DNA of 54,283 nt from Sulfurimonas sp. (GTDB lineage: Bacteria > Campylobacterota > Campylobacteria > Campylobacterales > Sulfurimonadaceae). The stretch covers positions 1 to 54,283 of the forward strand of contig NZ_JALOAN010000015.1 in the NCBI RefSeq assembly GCF_023228785.1, read 5' to 3'. A program made the position numbers and the translations under genes. Position 1 is the first letter of the stretch; every line of letters starts with the position of its first letter. Shown here one piece after another: positions 1-7,156 of the stretch. The notes beneath the pieces were generated by a model that searched no databases, was not told where the DNA came from, and saw only the letters and a list, made by a program, of their open reading frames with translations.

Positions 1-85
1 GCCAAGACTCCAAAGCACTCTTGCTATCTGAATATTGTGGGTTCATATAGAAGTCTTTAAGAGTTTTTTTTGAAATTATTCTCAT
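1..85 (-). CDS. higB: HigB-type mRNA interferase toxin, N-terminal part (cut by window edge)
   Basis: The 28 residues in the window begin MRIISKKTLKDFYMNP and continue to SALESW. This is the start of the HigB_toxin family, RelE-like ribosome-dependent mRNA interferases whose members begin M-R-[VI]-I-S-K and carry an ALxxWY motif. The partner antitoxin higA normally follows and would lie left of the window. The gene sits just after an attC site, so it appears to be the next cassette of the array. A TATAAT box ends only 7 nt before the ATG and no ribosome binding site is visible, which suggests a near-leaderless transcript. Family call fairly sure; completeness cannot be judged. Confidence 0.8.
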   Translation of the reverse strand, partial: MRIISKKTLKDFYMNPQYSDSKSALESW

Positions 86-92
86 GAGGGGT

Positions 93-122
93 ATTATAAC
101 AAAGTTCCCATTGGTAGAACTT
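93..122 (-). promoter_or_regulatory. higB promoter with dyad operator
   Basis: On the minus strand a perfect TATAAT (98 to 93) lies 7 nt before the higB ATG. Immediately upstream, 102-122 is a dyad with arms AAGTTC and GAACTT around a 9-bp centre that itself contains CCATTGG. HigA-type antitoxins usually repress their own operon by binding such a dyad over the promoter, so this is the natural operator candidate. The -35 element is not clear. Confidence 0.5.
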
Positions 123-146
123 AAATAGTTTATGTAAATATATGTA

Positions 147-217
147 TGCTAACGGTTAAGGAGAGCAATATTTGACCCGTCCTTAGGTCAAATATCGGCT
201 CCTGCGTTTTGTTATGT
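147..217 (-). repeat. Integron attC recombination site (attC2, end of TerB-N cassette)
   Basis: This 71-bp imperfect palindrome is read on the minus strand. The R'' box ACATAAC (217-211) starts 2 nt after the stop codon of the upstream gene. A long stem follows, with arms ATATTTGACC and GGTCAAATAT around an 8-nt spacer, plus an outer AGGAG/CTCCT pair with unpaired bases on one side. The R' box is GTTAGCA (153-147). Asymmetric unpaired bases and a variable terminal spacer are the hallmarks of attC sites, which IntI recombines as folded bottom strands. The R'' box is the exact reverse complement of the R' box at the other end of this cassette (GTTATGT, 1291-1285). Confidence 0.85.
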
Positions 218-219
218 CT

Positions 220-1239
220 TTATTCAAGTTCTTTCTTTGAGGTATGGGACTTTTTTGCTTTTCTCATTTCAGCAAGTTTTTTCTTTACATCCTCGTGAGC
301 GATTTCTAAGAAATTATACATTTCTCTTTTTAATTTAAAATTATCAGAAAGAAGTGGAATTGTAATTGACTTATCTATAATTGACATATTCGCAAATATA
401 CCAACCTCTTGTTGTTTCACTTTTTTTATTTCACTAGCTGTTAAATATTTTTTCAAATCAATAGTATCTATTTTTAGTTTTGATTCTATTGCTTCAGTAA
501 GGCTTTGTAAAAATAATTCTGGATGTTTTTTTATATAGTTTTTTTTGTTAAATTCAAAAGTAGAGGCCATCCTCATTACATCTTTTGGAAGTAAATGAAT
601 ATCAAAACTATAATAACAGATTAAAAATAAATTATTAGAAAATGATAATTCATGCTCTTTATCTAGTGAATTTATAAAATCTAAAACAAGATCGCCTCTT
701 TTATGTAACATACATGATAGAACTATTGCATTTGCAGAATAAGATTGAAATGATTTATTTGTATGGACATCTCTCAATTTTAAAATAACAGAAATAGCTT
801 CTTCAAAATTCCCACAAAGTAAGTGTCTTTCTAAGCCATAATATAAGATAAAAACAAAGCCGATGTCTATTGCACTGTTGTATGGGTTTGAGAGGAGTGT
901 TAGATATACCCATTTTTGCTCAGGTGTTAATTCTGAATAAGTTGGCCAATATGATGGTTTTTCAATAGAAGTTAAATCTTCTATTTTATTGATTTTTTGA
1001 TTTGTATATATCAGACTTGGCTCTTCTTGATTTTGAAACGAAATTGATATTCGAAAACCATCAACCTCAAATGAATTTTCATTTTCTTTGGATTGTTCAT
1101 AATTTTTATACTTTCCATCTCCAATCCAAACTAGTTCCATTAAATCTTCATGGATGCTCAGACCCTTAACTGAAAGGTTAGTGCTTTTATTTGGAATTAA
1201 AGCTGTTTTCTTTCTTTTGAAAAAATCAAATAACCCCAT
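220..1239 (-). CDS. TerB-N-domain protein (cassette gene)
   Basis: This is a 339-residue protein without an evident signal peptide or membrane segment. Residues about 97-200 match the TerB_N domain: YWPTYSELTPEQ, then a DIGFVFILYYGLERHL block, followed by helical repeats. The domain is linked to tellurite-resistance and phage-resistance style TerB proteins, but its biochemical role is unknown. The ATG at 1239 is preferred because AAGGA lies 6 nt before it; the TTG two codons earlier touches that ribosome binding site. The gene fills a cassette bounded by attC sites on both sides, and its stop lies 2 nt before the R'' box. Function in this host is not known. Confidence 0.75.
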   Translation of the reverse strand: MGLFDFFKRKKTALIPNKSTNLSVKGLSIHEDLMELVWIGDGKYKNYEQSKENENSFEVDGFRISISFQNQEEPSLIYTNQKINKIEDLTSIEKPSYWPTYSELTPEQKWVYLTLLSNPYNSAIDIGFVFILYYGLERHLLCGNFEEAISVILKLRDVHTNKSFQSYSANAIVLSCMLHKRGDLVLDFINSLDKEHELSFSNNLFLICYYSFDIHLLPKDVMRMASTFEFNKKNYIKKHPELFLQSLTEAIESKLKIDTIDLKKYLTASEIKKVKQQEVGIFANMSIIDKSITIPLLSDNFKLKREMYNFLEIAHEDVKKKLAEMRKAKKSHTSKKELE

Positions 1240-1284
1240 AACCAATCCTTATATAAATTTTTTAATTAAGTAAACACTATTGTG

Positions 1285-1353
1285 ACATAACGGTTGTCAT
1301 AAACGATAATTTTTCCGTAGGGTATATTATTGCGTTCCTTGTACTTGTTAGGC
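1285..1353 (-). repeat. Integron attC recombination site (attC1, end of DUF4062 cassette)
   Basis: Read on the minus strand, R'' is GCCTAAC (1353-1347) and contains the TAA stop of the DUF4062 gene, a typical integron arrangement in which the ORF ends inside the attC. R' is GTTATGT (1291-1285). Between them lie imperfectly complementary L boxes (GTACAAGGAACG facing CGTTTATGACAAC) and a weak AT-rich inner stem around a variable spacer. The R' hexamer TTATGT is the first sequence of the next cassette and fits that cassette's own R'' perfectly. Confidence 0.83.
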
Positions 1354-2352
1354 ATGTTTTCGAACAACTCGATACTCTATCATTAACTGTTCACCTTCTT
1401 GTGTTAAAGACCAAAAAAGAGCCATGCCACCTTTAGTAGTTTTAGTATAATTTGTTAGTATTAACCCATAAGCCTTTAGCTGAATAGTAAGAGTTTTAAA
1501 TTCTTGATCATTAATAGTTATAGAATACCCAGATGAATGTTCACCATTCTTCTCATGAAGTAATGAGGCTAGTTTTAACTTGACACCTGTATCACTTGGA
1601 TGTTCAATTAAATAAGGAGCTATTAGAGTAAAGATTTCTTTCCATGAAATATTAATTTCAAATGTATGATTAATACTATATGCAGACTTTTGTGTCTTGT
1701 ATGACCCATGGACAGTAAAAAGTGAATTTATATCAGCAATATCTTTAACTATAGTAGGCTGTTGACTTGTAAAATTTTTTAATGAACTTTCTAATTCAAG
1801 ATTCTGTTTTCTTAATTCATTAATCTCAGATAAAACATTTTCATTCGCTGCATTACTAGCACGAACCCAACCAACTGCGGGATACATTTTTATTGTTTTA
1901 GTTAAGCTGAGCGCTACTTGACCGGGTAACTCTTCCGCATTTTTCCAAAACTTAACTAATCGTCCTTCCACTACCTTATCTTTAAAGTTTAATAATTTTT
2001 TTCTTAAAATAGGATCTTGTTCGGATTTTCCAAATGGAATATCGTTAGGCTCACTATGTATTAATGCAATAACCTTTAAGCCATTTTCAACAGCATAATC
2101 AAATTCTTTCTCAGTATAACTTATTCCATCATCAGTTACAGAACCATATCTACCACCTATAATTAATAGGTAGTAATCACAATCATCAATAATAGTTTTT
2201 ATAAATTCCCACTGCTCTTCATCGGCTGCTGGAAATAATTCCATTCCTGCCGGAATACAATCCATTTCCATCAGTGCTTGAAGGACATGTTGTCTTTCGT
2301 CTTTTAAATCTGCATAAGTTGAGCTAACAAAAACTTGATATCTAATTTCCAA
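1348..2352 (-). CDS. DUF4062 (TIR/SEFIR-like) domain protein (cassette gene)
   Basis: The protein has 334 residues. Residues 6-100 form a DUF4062 domain: FVSSTYADLKDER at 8-20, YYLLIIGGRYGS around 60-71 and SYTEKEFDYA around 78-87. This fold resembles TIR and SEFIR domains and occurs at the N terminus of STAND NTPases and other putative immune effectors. Residues about 171-193 look like a short coiled coil. The C-terminal ~120 residues resemble a winged helix (LTIQLKAYGLI...FWSLTQEGEQLM) but are not firmly recognised. The start is TTG, 7 nt after AGGGAA. The last codons and the TAA lie inside an attC site. A defence role is inference. Confidence 0.75.
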   Translation of the reverse strand: MEIRYQVFVSSTYADLKDERQHVLQALMEMDCIPAGMELFPAADEEQWEFIKTIIDDCDYYLLIIGGRYGSVTDDGISYTEKEFDYAVENGLKVIALIHSEPNDIPFGKSEQDPILRKKLLNFKDKVVEGRLVKFWKNAEELPGQVALSLTKTIKMYPAVGWVRASNAANENVLSEINELRKQNLELESSLKNFTSQQPTIVKDIADINSLFTVHGSYKTQKSAYSINHTFEINISWKEIFTLIAPYLIEHPSDTGVKLKLASLLHEKNGEHSSGYSITINDQEFKTLTIQLKAYGLILTNYTKTTKGGMALFWSLTQEGEQLMIEYRVVRKHA

Positions 2353-2622
2353 AATTTCCCTTTTGATTTATATGTGATAAGAATTTATTCAAGGAACATT
2401 TTATCGTAATTAACTAGAAAATCACAAATTGAATCAACACCTTGAATGTCCTTTTATTTCACTTATTTAGTTAGATTAGTTGTAGATTGACATATATTTA
2501 AGATTTTATGCTCTTTTTTATTAAAGTCCTTAAAAATTATATGTCCTTTACAAAAAAAGCAAATCATTATATTATTGTCACAAAAAATAGAGTGATAAAA
2601 AACATTTTTAGGAAACAAATAG

Positions 2623-4185
2623 ATGAAATATTTAATGGCTATAGATGCTGGGACTGGAAGTATTAGGGCGGTTATTTTTGATACTTTAGGCAATCAGATA
2701 AGCGTTGCTCAAGAGGAGTGGACTCATTTGGCTGAAGATGGGGTTGCTTCTTCTATGAGTTTTGACTTTGAGAAAAACTGGGAACTTACAGTTGGGTGCA
2801 TCAAAAAAGCCATCTCTCTTGCAGGGATAAGTGGCGATGAGATCTTAGCTGTGAGTGCTACGAGTATGCGTGAGGCTATCGTGCTTTATGATGAAAATGA
2901 CCGTGAGCTTTGGGCTGTTGCAAATGTTGATGCTAGGGCTTCAAAAGAGGTAAGAGATCTAAAAGAAAATTTTGATGGCATTGAAGAGAGATTTTACGCT
3001 CTCTCAGGTCAAACTTTTGCTCTAGGAGCCTTACCAAGGATAATGTGGCTAAAAAACAATAGATCTGAGATCTATGAGAGAGTAGCGAAAATCTCTATGA
3101 TAGGTGATTGGATTTTAGCAAAGCTAGGCGGTAAAATATTTACAGATCCTAGTAATGCTGGGACTACTGGGATATTTTCACTAGAGTCTCGCGACTGGAT
3201 GAGTGAGATGGCAAAAGAAGTTGGACTTAAAGATGATATTTTTGTGCCATGTGTGGAAGTTGGAACTGTTATAGCAACTGTAAGTGCGGCCGCTGCTAAA
3301 GAGACAGATCTCTCAACAAGTACAAAAGTTGTGATGGGTGGCGGAGATGTTCAGCTTGGATCTGCAGGACTTGGAGTTGTAAAGATAGGAGATGCTGCAA
3401 TTTTAGGCGGCTCTTTTTGGCAACAAGTGGTAAACATACCAAGTAAAACTCCAGCACCAAAAGATATGGGCATAAGAGTAAATCCTCATGTTATTCCAGA
3501 TCAATCACAAGCAGAGGGCATTACCTTTTTTAGTGGTTTAGTTATGCGTTGGTTTAGAGATGCTTTTTGTGAGTTAGAGAAACTTGAAGCAAAAGAGAAG
3601 GGCGTTGATGCTTATGCTATTTTAGAAGAAAAAGCTTCAAAAGTTCCTGTTGGCTCACACGGCATTATTCCGATATTTTCAGACTCTATGAAGTATGGCA
3701 AGTGGTACCATGCAAGCCCTAGTTTTTTAAATCTAAGTCTAGATCCAGAGATCTGTAACCGTGCATCTATGTTTAGAAGTTTGCAAGAAAATGCGGCAAT
3801 AGTCTCTAGTATAAACCTTGACAAAATAAAAAAGTTTACAGGTGTTGAAGTAAAGGAGATAGTCTTTGCAGGCGGTGCAAGTCGTGGGGCTTTATGGTCT
3901 CAGATCCTTAGTGATGTTCTAGGATGCAAGGTAAAGATCCCAAAAGTAACAGAAGCTACAGCTTTAGGCGGTGCAATGGCAGCAGGTGTTGGAGCTGGGA
4001 TCTATGAGTCAATGTGTGATGCTGCAAGTAAGCTTGTAGTATGGAGTAAAACCTACGAACCAGATATGAAAAATCATGAGATCTACAAAGAACTTAAGCA
4101 AAAATTTGAGAGCGCTTATGAAGCGCAACTAAAGTTAGTTGATGATAATATCACGACTTCAATGTGGAAGGCACCAGGCTTATAA
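2623..4185 (+). CDS. lsrK: Autoinducer-2 kinase homologue (FGGY family)
   Basis: This 520-residue FGGY kinase resembles E. coli LsrK (530 residues) along its whole length, including the N-terminal phosphate loop DAGTGSIRAVIFD (8-20), DARA near 103, GGGDVQLG with the presumed catalytic base Asp242, the second ATP-site motif FAGGASRGALWSQ, and a C terminus (TTSMWKAPGL) nearly identical to that of LsrK. LsrK phosphorylates linear DPD, the AI-2 precursor, at C5. No lsrACDB transporter, lsrR, lsrF or lsrG lies nearby. The gene instead leads an operon with metK and a class II aldolase, so the substrate could be DPD or another C5 sugar derived from SAM. AGGA precedes the ATG. Confidence 0.85.
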   Translation: MKYLMAIDAGTGSIRAVIFDTLGNQISVAQEEWTHLAEDGVASSMSFDFEKNWELTVGCIKKAISLAGISGDEILAVSATSMREAIVLYDENDRELWAVANVDARASKEVRDLKENFDGIEERFYALSGQTFALGALPRIMWLKNNRSEIYERVAKISMIGDWILAKLGGKIFTDPSNAGTTGIFSLESRDWMSEMAKEVGLKDDIFVPCVEVGTVIATVSAAAAKETDLSTSTKVVMGGGDVQLGSAGLGVVKIGDAAILGGSFWQQVVNIPSKTPAPKDMGIRVNPHVIPDQSQAEGITFFSGLVMRWFRDAFCELEKLEAKEKGVDAYAILEEKASKVPVGSHGIIPIFSDSMKYGKWYHASPSFLNLSLDPEICNRASMFRSLQENAAIVSSINLDKIKKFTGVEVKEIVFAGGASRGALWSQILSDVLGCKVKIPKVTEATALGGAMAAGVGAGIYESMCDAASKLVVWSKTYEPDMKNHEIYKELKQKFESAYEAQLKLVDDNITTSMWKAPGL

Positions 4186-4210
4186 CCTAGATCAAAAGTG
4201 TCTTGCAAAC

Positions 4211-4241
4211 TAGTCTATAGGGTAACATTCCCTGTGGACTG
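4211..4241 (+). promoter_or_regulatory. RNA hairpin in the metK leader, loop complementary to the metK start
   Basis: The stem AGTCTATAGGG (4212-4222) pairs with CCCTGTGGACT (4230-4240) over all 11 positions, using two G-U wobbles, around the loop TAACATT. A further U-G pair at 4211/4241 extends it. The G-U pairs mean it is a better hairpin as RNA than as a DNA palindrome. Loop bases ACATT (4225-4229) can pair with AATGT (4261-4265), which covers the metK ATG, so an H-type pseudoknot could hide the start codon. No U-run follows, so it is not a normal terminator. Function is inference. Confidence 0.5.
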
Positions 4242-4261
4242 ATAATAATTCAAGGAAAAAA

Positions 4262-5464
4262 ATGTATTTATTTACAAGCGAAGTAGTATCCCCCGGTCAC
4301 CCAGACAAATGTGCAGACATTATTGCAGATAGCATAGTCGATAGACTCATCATAGAAGATCCACAAAGTAGAGTAGCATCAGAGGTTTTTGTAGCTGGTA
4401 AGCATGTCATCATAGGTGGCGAAGTTACATCAAAGGCAAAACTTAGTGATAAAGACTATGAAAAGATAGTTAAAGATGCACTTATTGGTATCGGTTATGA
4501 TGGAAAGAGTGCTTTTACAAAAGAGCAGTGTCTATATCCAGAGGATGTAAAAGTTCAAGTTCTTCTAAATCAACAATCACCAGATATAAATCAGGGAGTA
4601 GATCAAGAAGATGGAGAGACTGGAGCAGGGGACCAGGGCATCATGTTTGGTTATGCTTCTAATGAGACAGCTGACTTTATGCCAGCGGCCATTACTTACG
4701 CGAGAGTTTTAAGTGACAAAGTTTACCAATATGCACTAAAACACAACCATAAGCTTGGAGTTGACATAAAGACTCAAGTCACACTCGACTATGGAACTAA
4801 AGAGAACTTTGAAAATTGTAATCCTATTTCGATCCATACTATAGTAGTCTCGGCTCCATCTAATGAAGATATGGACATCAAAGAAGTAAGAGAACTGCTT
4901 CAAGGTTTGATCGACGATGCAGGACTTCCTACAAACTTGTACGACCCTAAAAAAACAATCATACATTTAAATCCAACTGGCAGATATGTAAGTCACTCTC
5001 CACTTCATGATAGTGGTCTGACTGGTAGAAAACTTATAGTTGATAGTTTTGGTGGTTACGCACCTATTGGCGGAGGGGCACAATCATCTAAAGATTACAC
5101 AAAAGTAGATAGAAGTGGACTTTACGCGGCTCGTTGGGTAGCAAAACACATAGTTGCAGCGGGCTTTGCTAAGAAATGCTCAGTTCAACTCTCTTACGCT
5201 ATAGGTGTTGCAAAACCAACTTCGGTTTCGGTAGATACATATGGAACTGTTAGTAAAGGTCTTGATGATGATAAACTCTCTACTTTTGTGAGTGAAAACT
5301 TCTCACTAACTCCTAACTGGATCACTAAGAAGTTTGGACTAGATAGCCCAAGTGCTACAACATTTCTTTATGCTGATGTAGCAGCTCGTGGACAAGTAGG
5401 GCAGAGTGATTATCCATGGGAAAAGTTAGATGCTTTAGAGATTTTTGAGAAACTAAAAAAGTAA
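4262..5464 (+). CDS. metK: S-adenosylmethionine synthase
   Basis: This 400-residue cytoplasmic enzyme makes SAM from methionine and ATP. It carries the substrate-loop motif GHPDK (12-16), GAGDQG (121-126), DSGLTGRKLIVDSFGG and a GGGA...KVDRSGLYAARW block. In the P-loop-like stretch the usual GGGAFSGKDPTKVDRS reads GGGAQSSKDYTKVDRS, so two normally conserved positions differ. AAGG lies 6 nt before the ATG. It sits 76 bp after lsrK behind a stable hairpin and 18 bp before an aldolase gene, and is probably co-transcribed with mqnE, whose product consumes SAM. Confidence 0.95.
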   Translation: MYLFTSEVVSPGHPDKCADIIADSIVDRLIIEDPQSRVASEVFVAGKHVIIGGEVTSKAKLSDKDYEKIVKDALIGIGYDGKSAFTKEQCLYPEDVKVQVLLNQQSPDINQGVDQEDGETGAGDQGIMFGYASNETADFMPAAITYARVLSDKVYQYALKHNHKLGVDIKTQVTLDYGTKENFENCNPISIHTIVVSAPSNEDMDIKEVRELLQGLIDDAGLPTNLYDPKKTIIHLNPTGRYVSHSPLHDSGLTGRKLIVDSFGGYAPIGGGAQSSKDYTKVDRSGLYAARWVAKHIVAAGFAKKCSVQLSYAIGVAKPTSVSVDTYGTVSKGLDDDKLSTFVSENFSLTPNWITKKFGLDSPSATTFLYADVAARGQVGQSDYPWEKLDALEIFEKLKK

Positions 5465-5482
5465 AAAGTATTAAGGAATAGT

Positions 5483-7153
5483 TTGAAAAGTTTATATGAA
5501 GATGCAAGTGAGATTAAAACAGATTTAGATCTTAGAGTCTATACATCAAGACTACTAGGACGAGATAGCTCTTTAGTACTTCACGGTGGTGGAAATACCT
5601 CTGTAAAATCAAGCGAGACTAATCTTTTTGGCGAGAGCGAAGAGATACTATATGTAAAGGGAAGTGGTTGGGATCTAGCAACCATTGAAGCTGAGGGTTT
5701 TGCACCTGTAAAGATGGATATGCTACTTCAAATGGCAAAACTAGAGAGTTTGAGTGATAGCGATATGGTTAAGTACCAAAGACTTGCTATGACAAACCCA
5801 TCCGCTCCAAACCCTTCTGTTGAGGCAATTCTTCATGCCATCATCCCTTACAAATTTGTAGATCATACTCACGCTGATGCTGTTGTAACTATTACAAATA
5901 CAGAGGATGGAAAGACAAGAATAAAAGAGCTTTATGGAGATAAGGTTCTCATCATCCCCTACATCATGCCCGGTTTTGTTCTTGCAAAACTTGTTTATGA
6001 GATGACCAAGGATCTCAATTGGAGTGAGATAGATGCTATGGTTTTAATGAATCATGGTCTCTTTACTTTTAGTGATGATGCGAAAGAGTCATATGAGAAG
6101 ACTATAGAGTTTGTGGATTTAGCTGAGAAATATTTGCTTGAGAATGGAGCTAGACTTTCGTTAGATCTTAACGAGGTTGAAACCTCGCTTCCTACAGAAC
6201 AGCTAATAGAATTAGCTAAGATAAGACAAGAGACCTCAAAACTCAAAGGCAAGGCTACGATCTCTTTGTTTAATGACTCACCTCTTGCGCAAAAATTCTC
6301 AAAAGAGAATGTAGAACAAATAGCTACAAGAGGACCTCTAACACCAGATCATGTGATACGAACAAAGAGAGTACCTGCTATTTTAAATTGCTCTAGTTTC
6401 ATATCTGCTGAGATGGAACTAAAATCTTATGTAGATGAATATATTAAATATTTTGAAAATAACAAAAAAGATGAAATACTTCTAAACCCAGCTCCAAACT
6501 TTGCAATTTTAAAAGATCTTGGATCTCTTAGTTTTGGCAAAAGTAAAAAAGAAGCAAAAATTATCCAAGATATAAATGAGCATACTTTTGAAGCTATACT
6601 AAAAGCCGAAAAACTAGGCGGGTATAAAGCTCTTAGTCCATCTGAGATCTTTGATGTTGAGTATTGGGAACTAGAGCAAGCGAAGCTTAAAAAATCTTCA
6701 TCTAAGCAAGAGTTTGAGGGCAAGATTGCACTTGTAAGTGGACAGAGTGAAGCCTCAAAGATGAGTGCTGAGATCTTACAAAAAAAAGGTGCATCTGTGG
6801 TTGTTCTTGGGAGTGATGAAAGTTTAGAAAAAGCAGATCTCGTAAAACTTAAATGCGATTCATCACTTAGTGATGAGGTGCAAAAAGCGTTAGAGTTTAC
6901 TATCAAAAACTTTGGTGGAGTGGATCTTCTTATTGCTCATAGAGATGAAGATGAGTTAGTAAAACAAAGCTTGGGATTTTTAAAATATGGAGTAGATCCG
7001 AGTATAATCATGCTTACAAATAAAGATGAAAAATTTGACTTTAAAGAGTCTGATACTACTACAAATATATTAAAGCTAAGATCTCTAAACAAAGAGGCAG
7101 CGGAGCTAGTCTGTGCTATCGCTAAAAATCCAAAAGTCAAAATTTTAGGATAA
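5483..7153 (+). CDS. Class II aldolase fused to a degenerate short-chain dehydrogenase domain
   Basis: The 556-residue protein has an N-terminal class II aldolase domain (about 1-400) with HGGGNTS (34-40), zinc ligands in HTHAD (128-132) and a further candidate His191 in NHGLF. The C-terminal part (about 405-556) is related to short-chain dehydrogenases, as in the roughly 680-700-residue bifunctional aldolase/dehydrogenase family. Here it is short, the cofactor loop reads SGQSEASKMSAE instead of TGxxxGIG, and no YxxxK is visible, so dehydrogenase activity is unlikely. Such aldolases split phosphorylated sugars to DHAP and an aldehyde. The start is TTG, with AAGGA 6 nt upstream. Confidence 0.82.
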   Translation: MKSLYEDASEIKTDLDLRVYTSRLLGRDSSLVLHGGGNTSVKSSETNLFGESEEILYVKGSGWDLATIEAEGFAPVKMDMLLQMAKLESLSDSDMVKYQRLAMTNPSAPNPSVEAILHAIIPYKFVDHTHADAVVTITNTEDGKTRIKELYGDKVLIIPYIMPGFVLAKLVYEMTKDLNWSEIDAMVLMNHGLFTFSDDAKESYEKTIEFVDLAEKYLLENGARLSLDLNEVETSLPTEQLIELAKIRQETSKLKGKATISLFNDSPLAQKFSKENVEQIATRGPLTPDHVIRTKRVPAILNCSSFISAEMELKSYVDEYIKYFENNKKDEILLNPAPNFAILKDLGSLSFGKSKKEAKIIQDINEHTFEAILKAEKLGGYKALSPSEIFDVEYWELEQAKLKKSSSKQEFEGKIALVSGQSEASKMSAEILQKKGASVVVLGSDESLEKADLVKLKCDSSLSDEVQKALEFTIKNFGGVDLLIAHRDEDELVKQSLGFLKYGVDPSIIMLTNKDEKFDFKESDTTTNILKLRSLNKEAAELVCAIAKNPKVKILG

Positions 7154-7156
7154 AAA

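Noticed and set aside
2353..2622. attI site or integrase remnant next to the cassette array
   Set aside because: No tyrosine recombinase motif or GTTRRRY core with flanking direct repeats could be found in this gap.
2463..2693. Minus-strand 76-codon frame overlapping the lsrK start
   Set aside because: AT-rich, no family resemblance, no ribosome binding site, and it overlaps the start of a clear gene.
4186..4261. Known SAM riboswitch ahead of metK
   Set aside because: The 76-bp gap has one hairpin but not the multi-helix core or conserved bases of the SAM-I, SAM-II or SAH classes as I know them. It is kept only as an unclassified RNA element.
6427..6906. 159-codon minus-strand frame inside the aldolase gene
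   Set aside because: Serine-rich antisense shadow of a clearly conserved coding frame.
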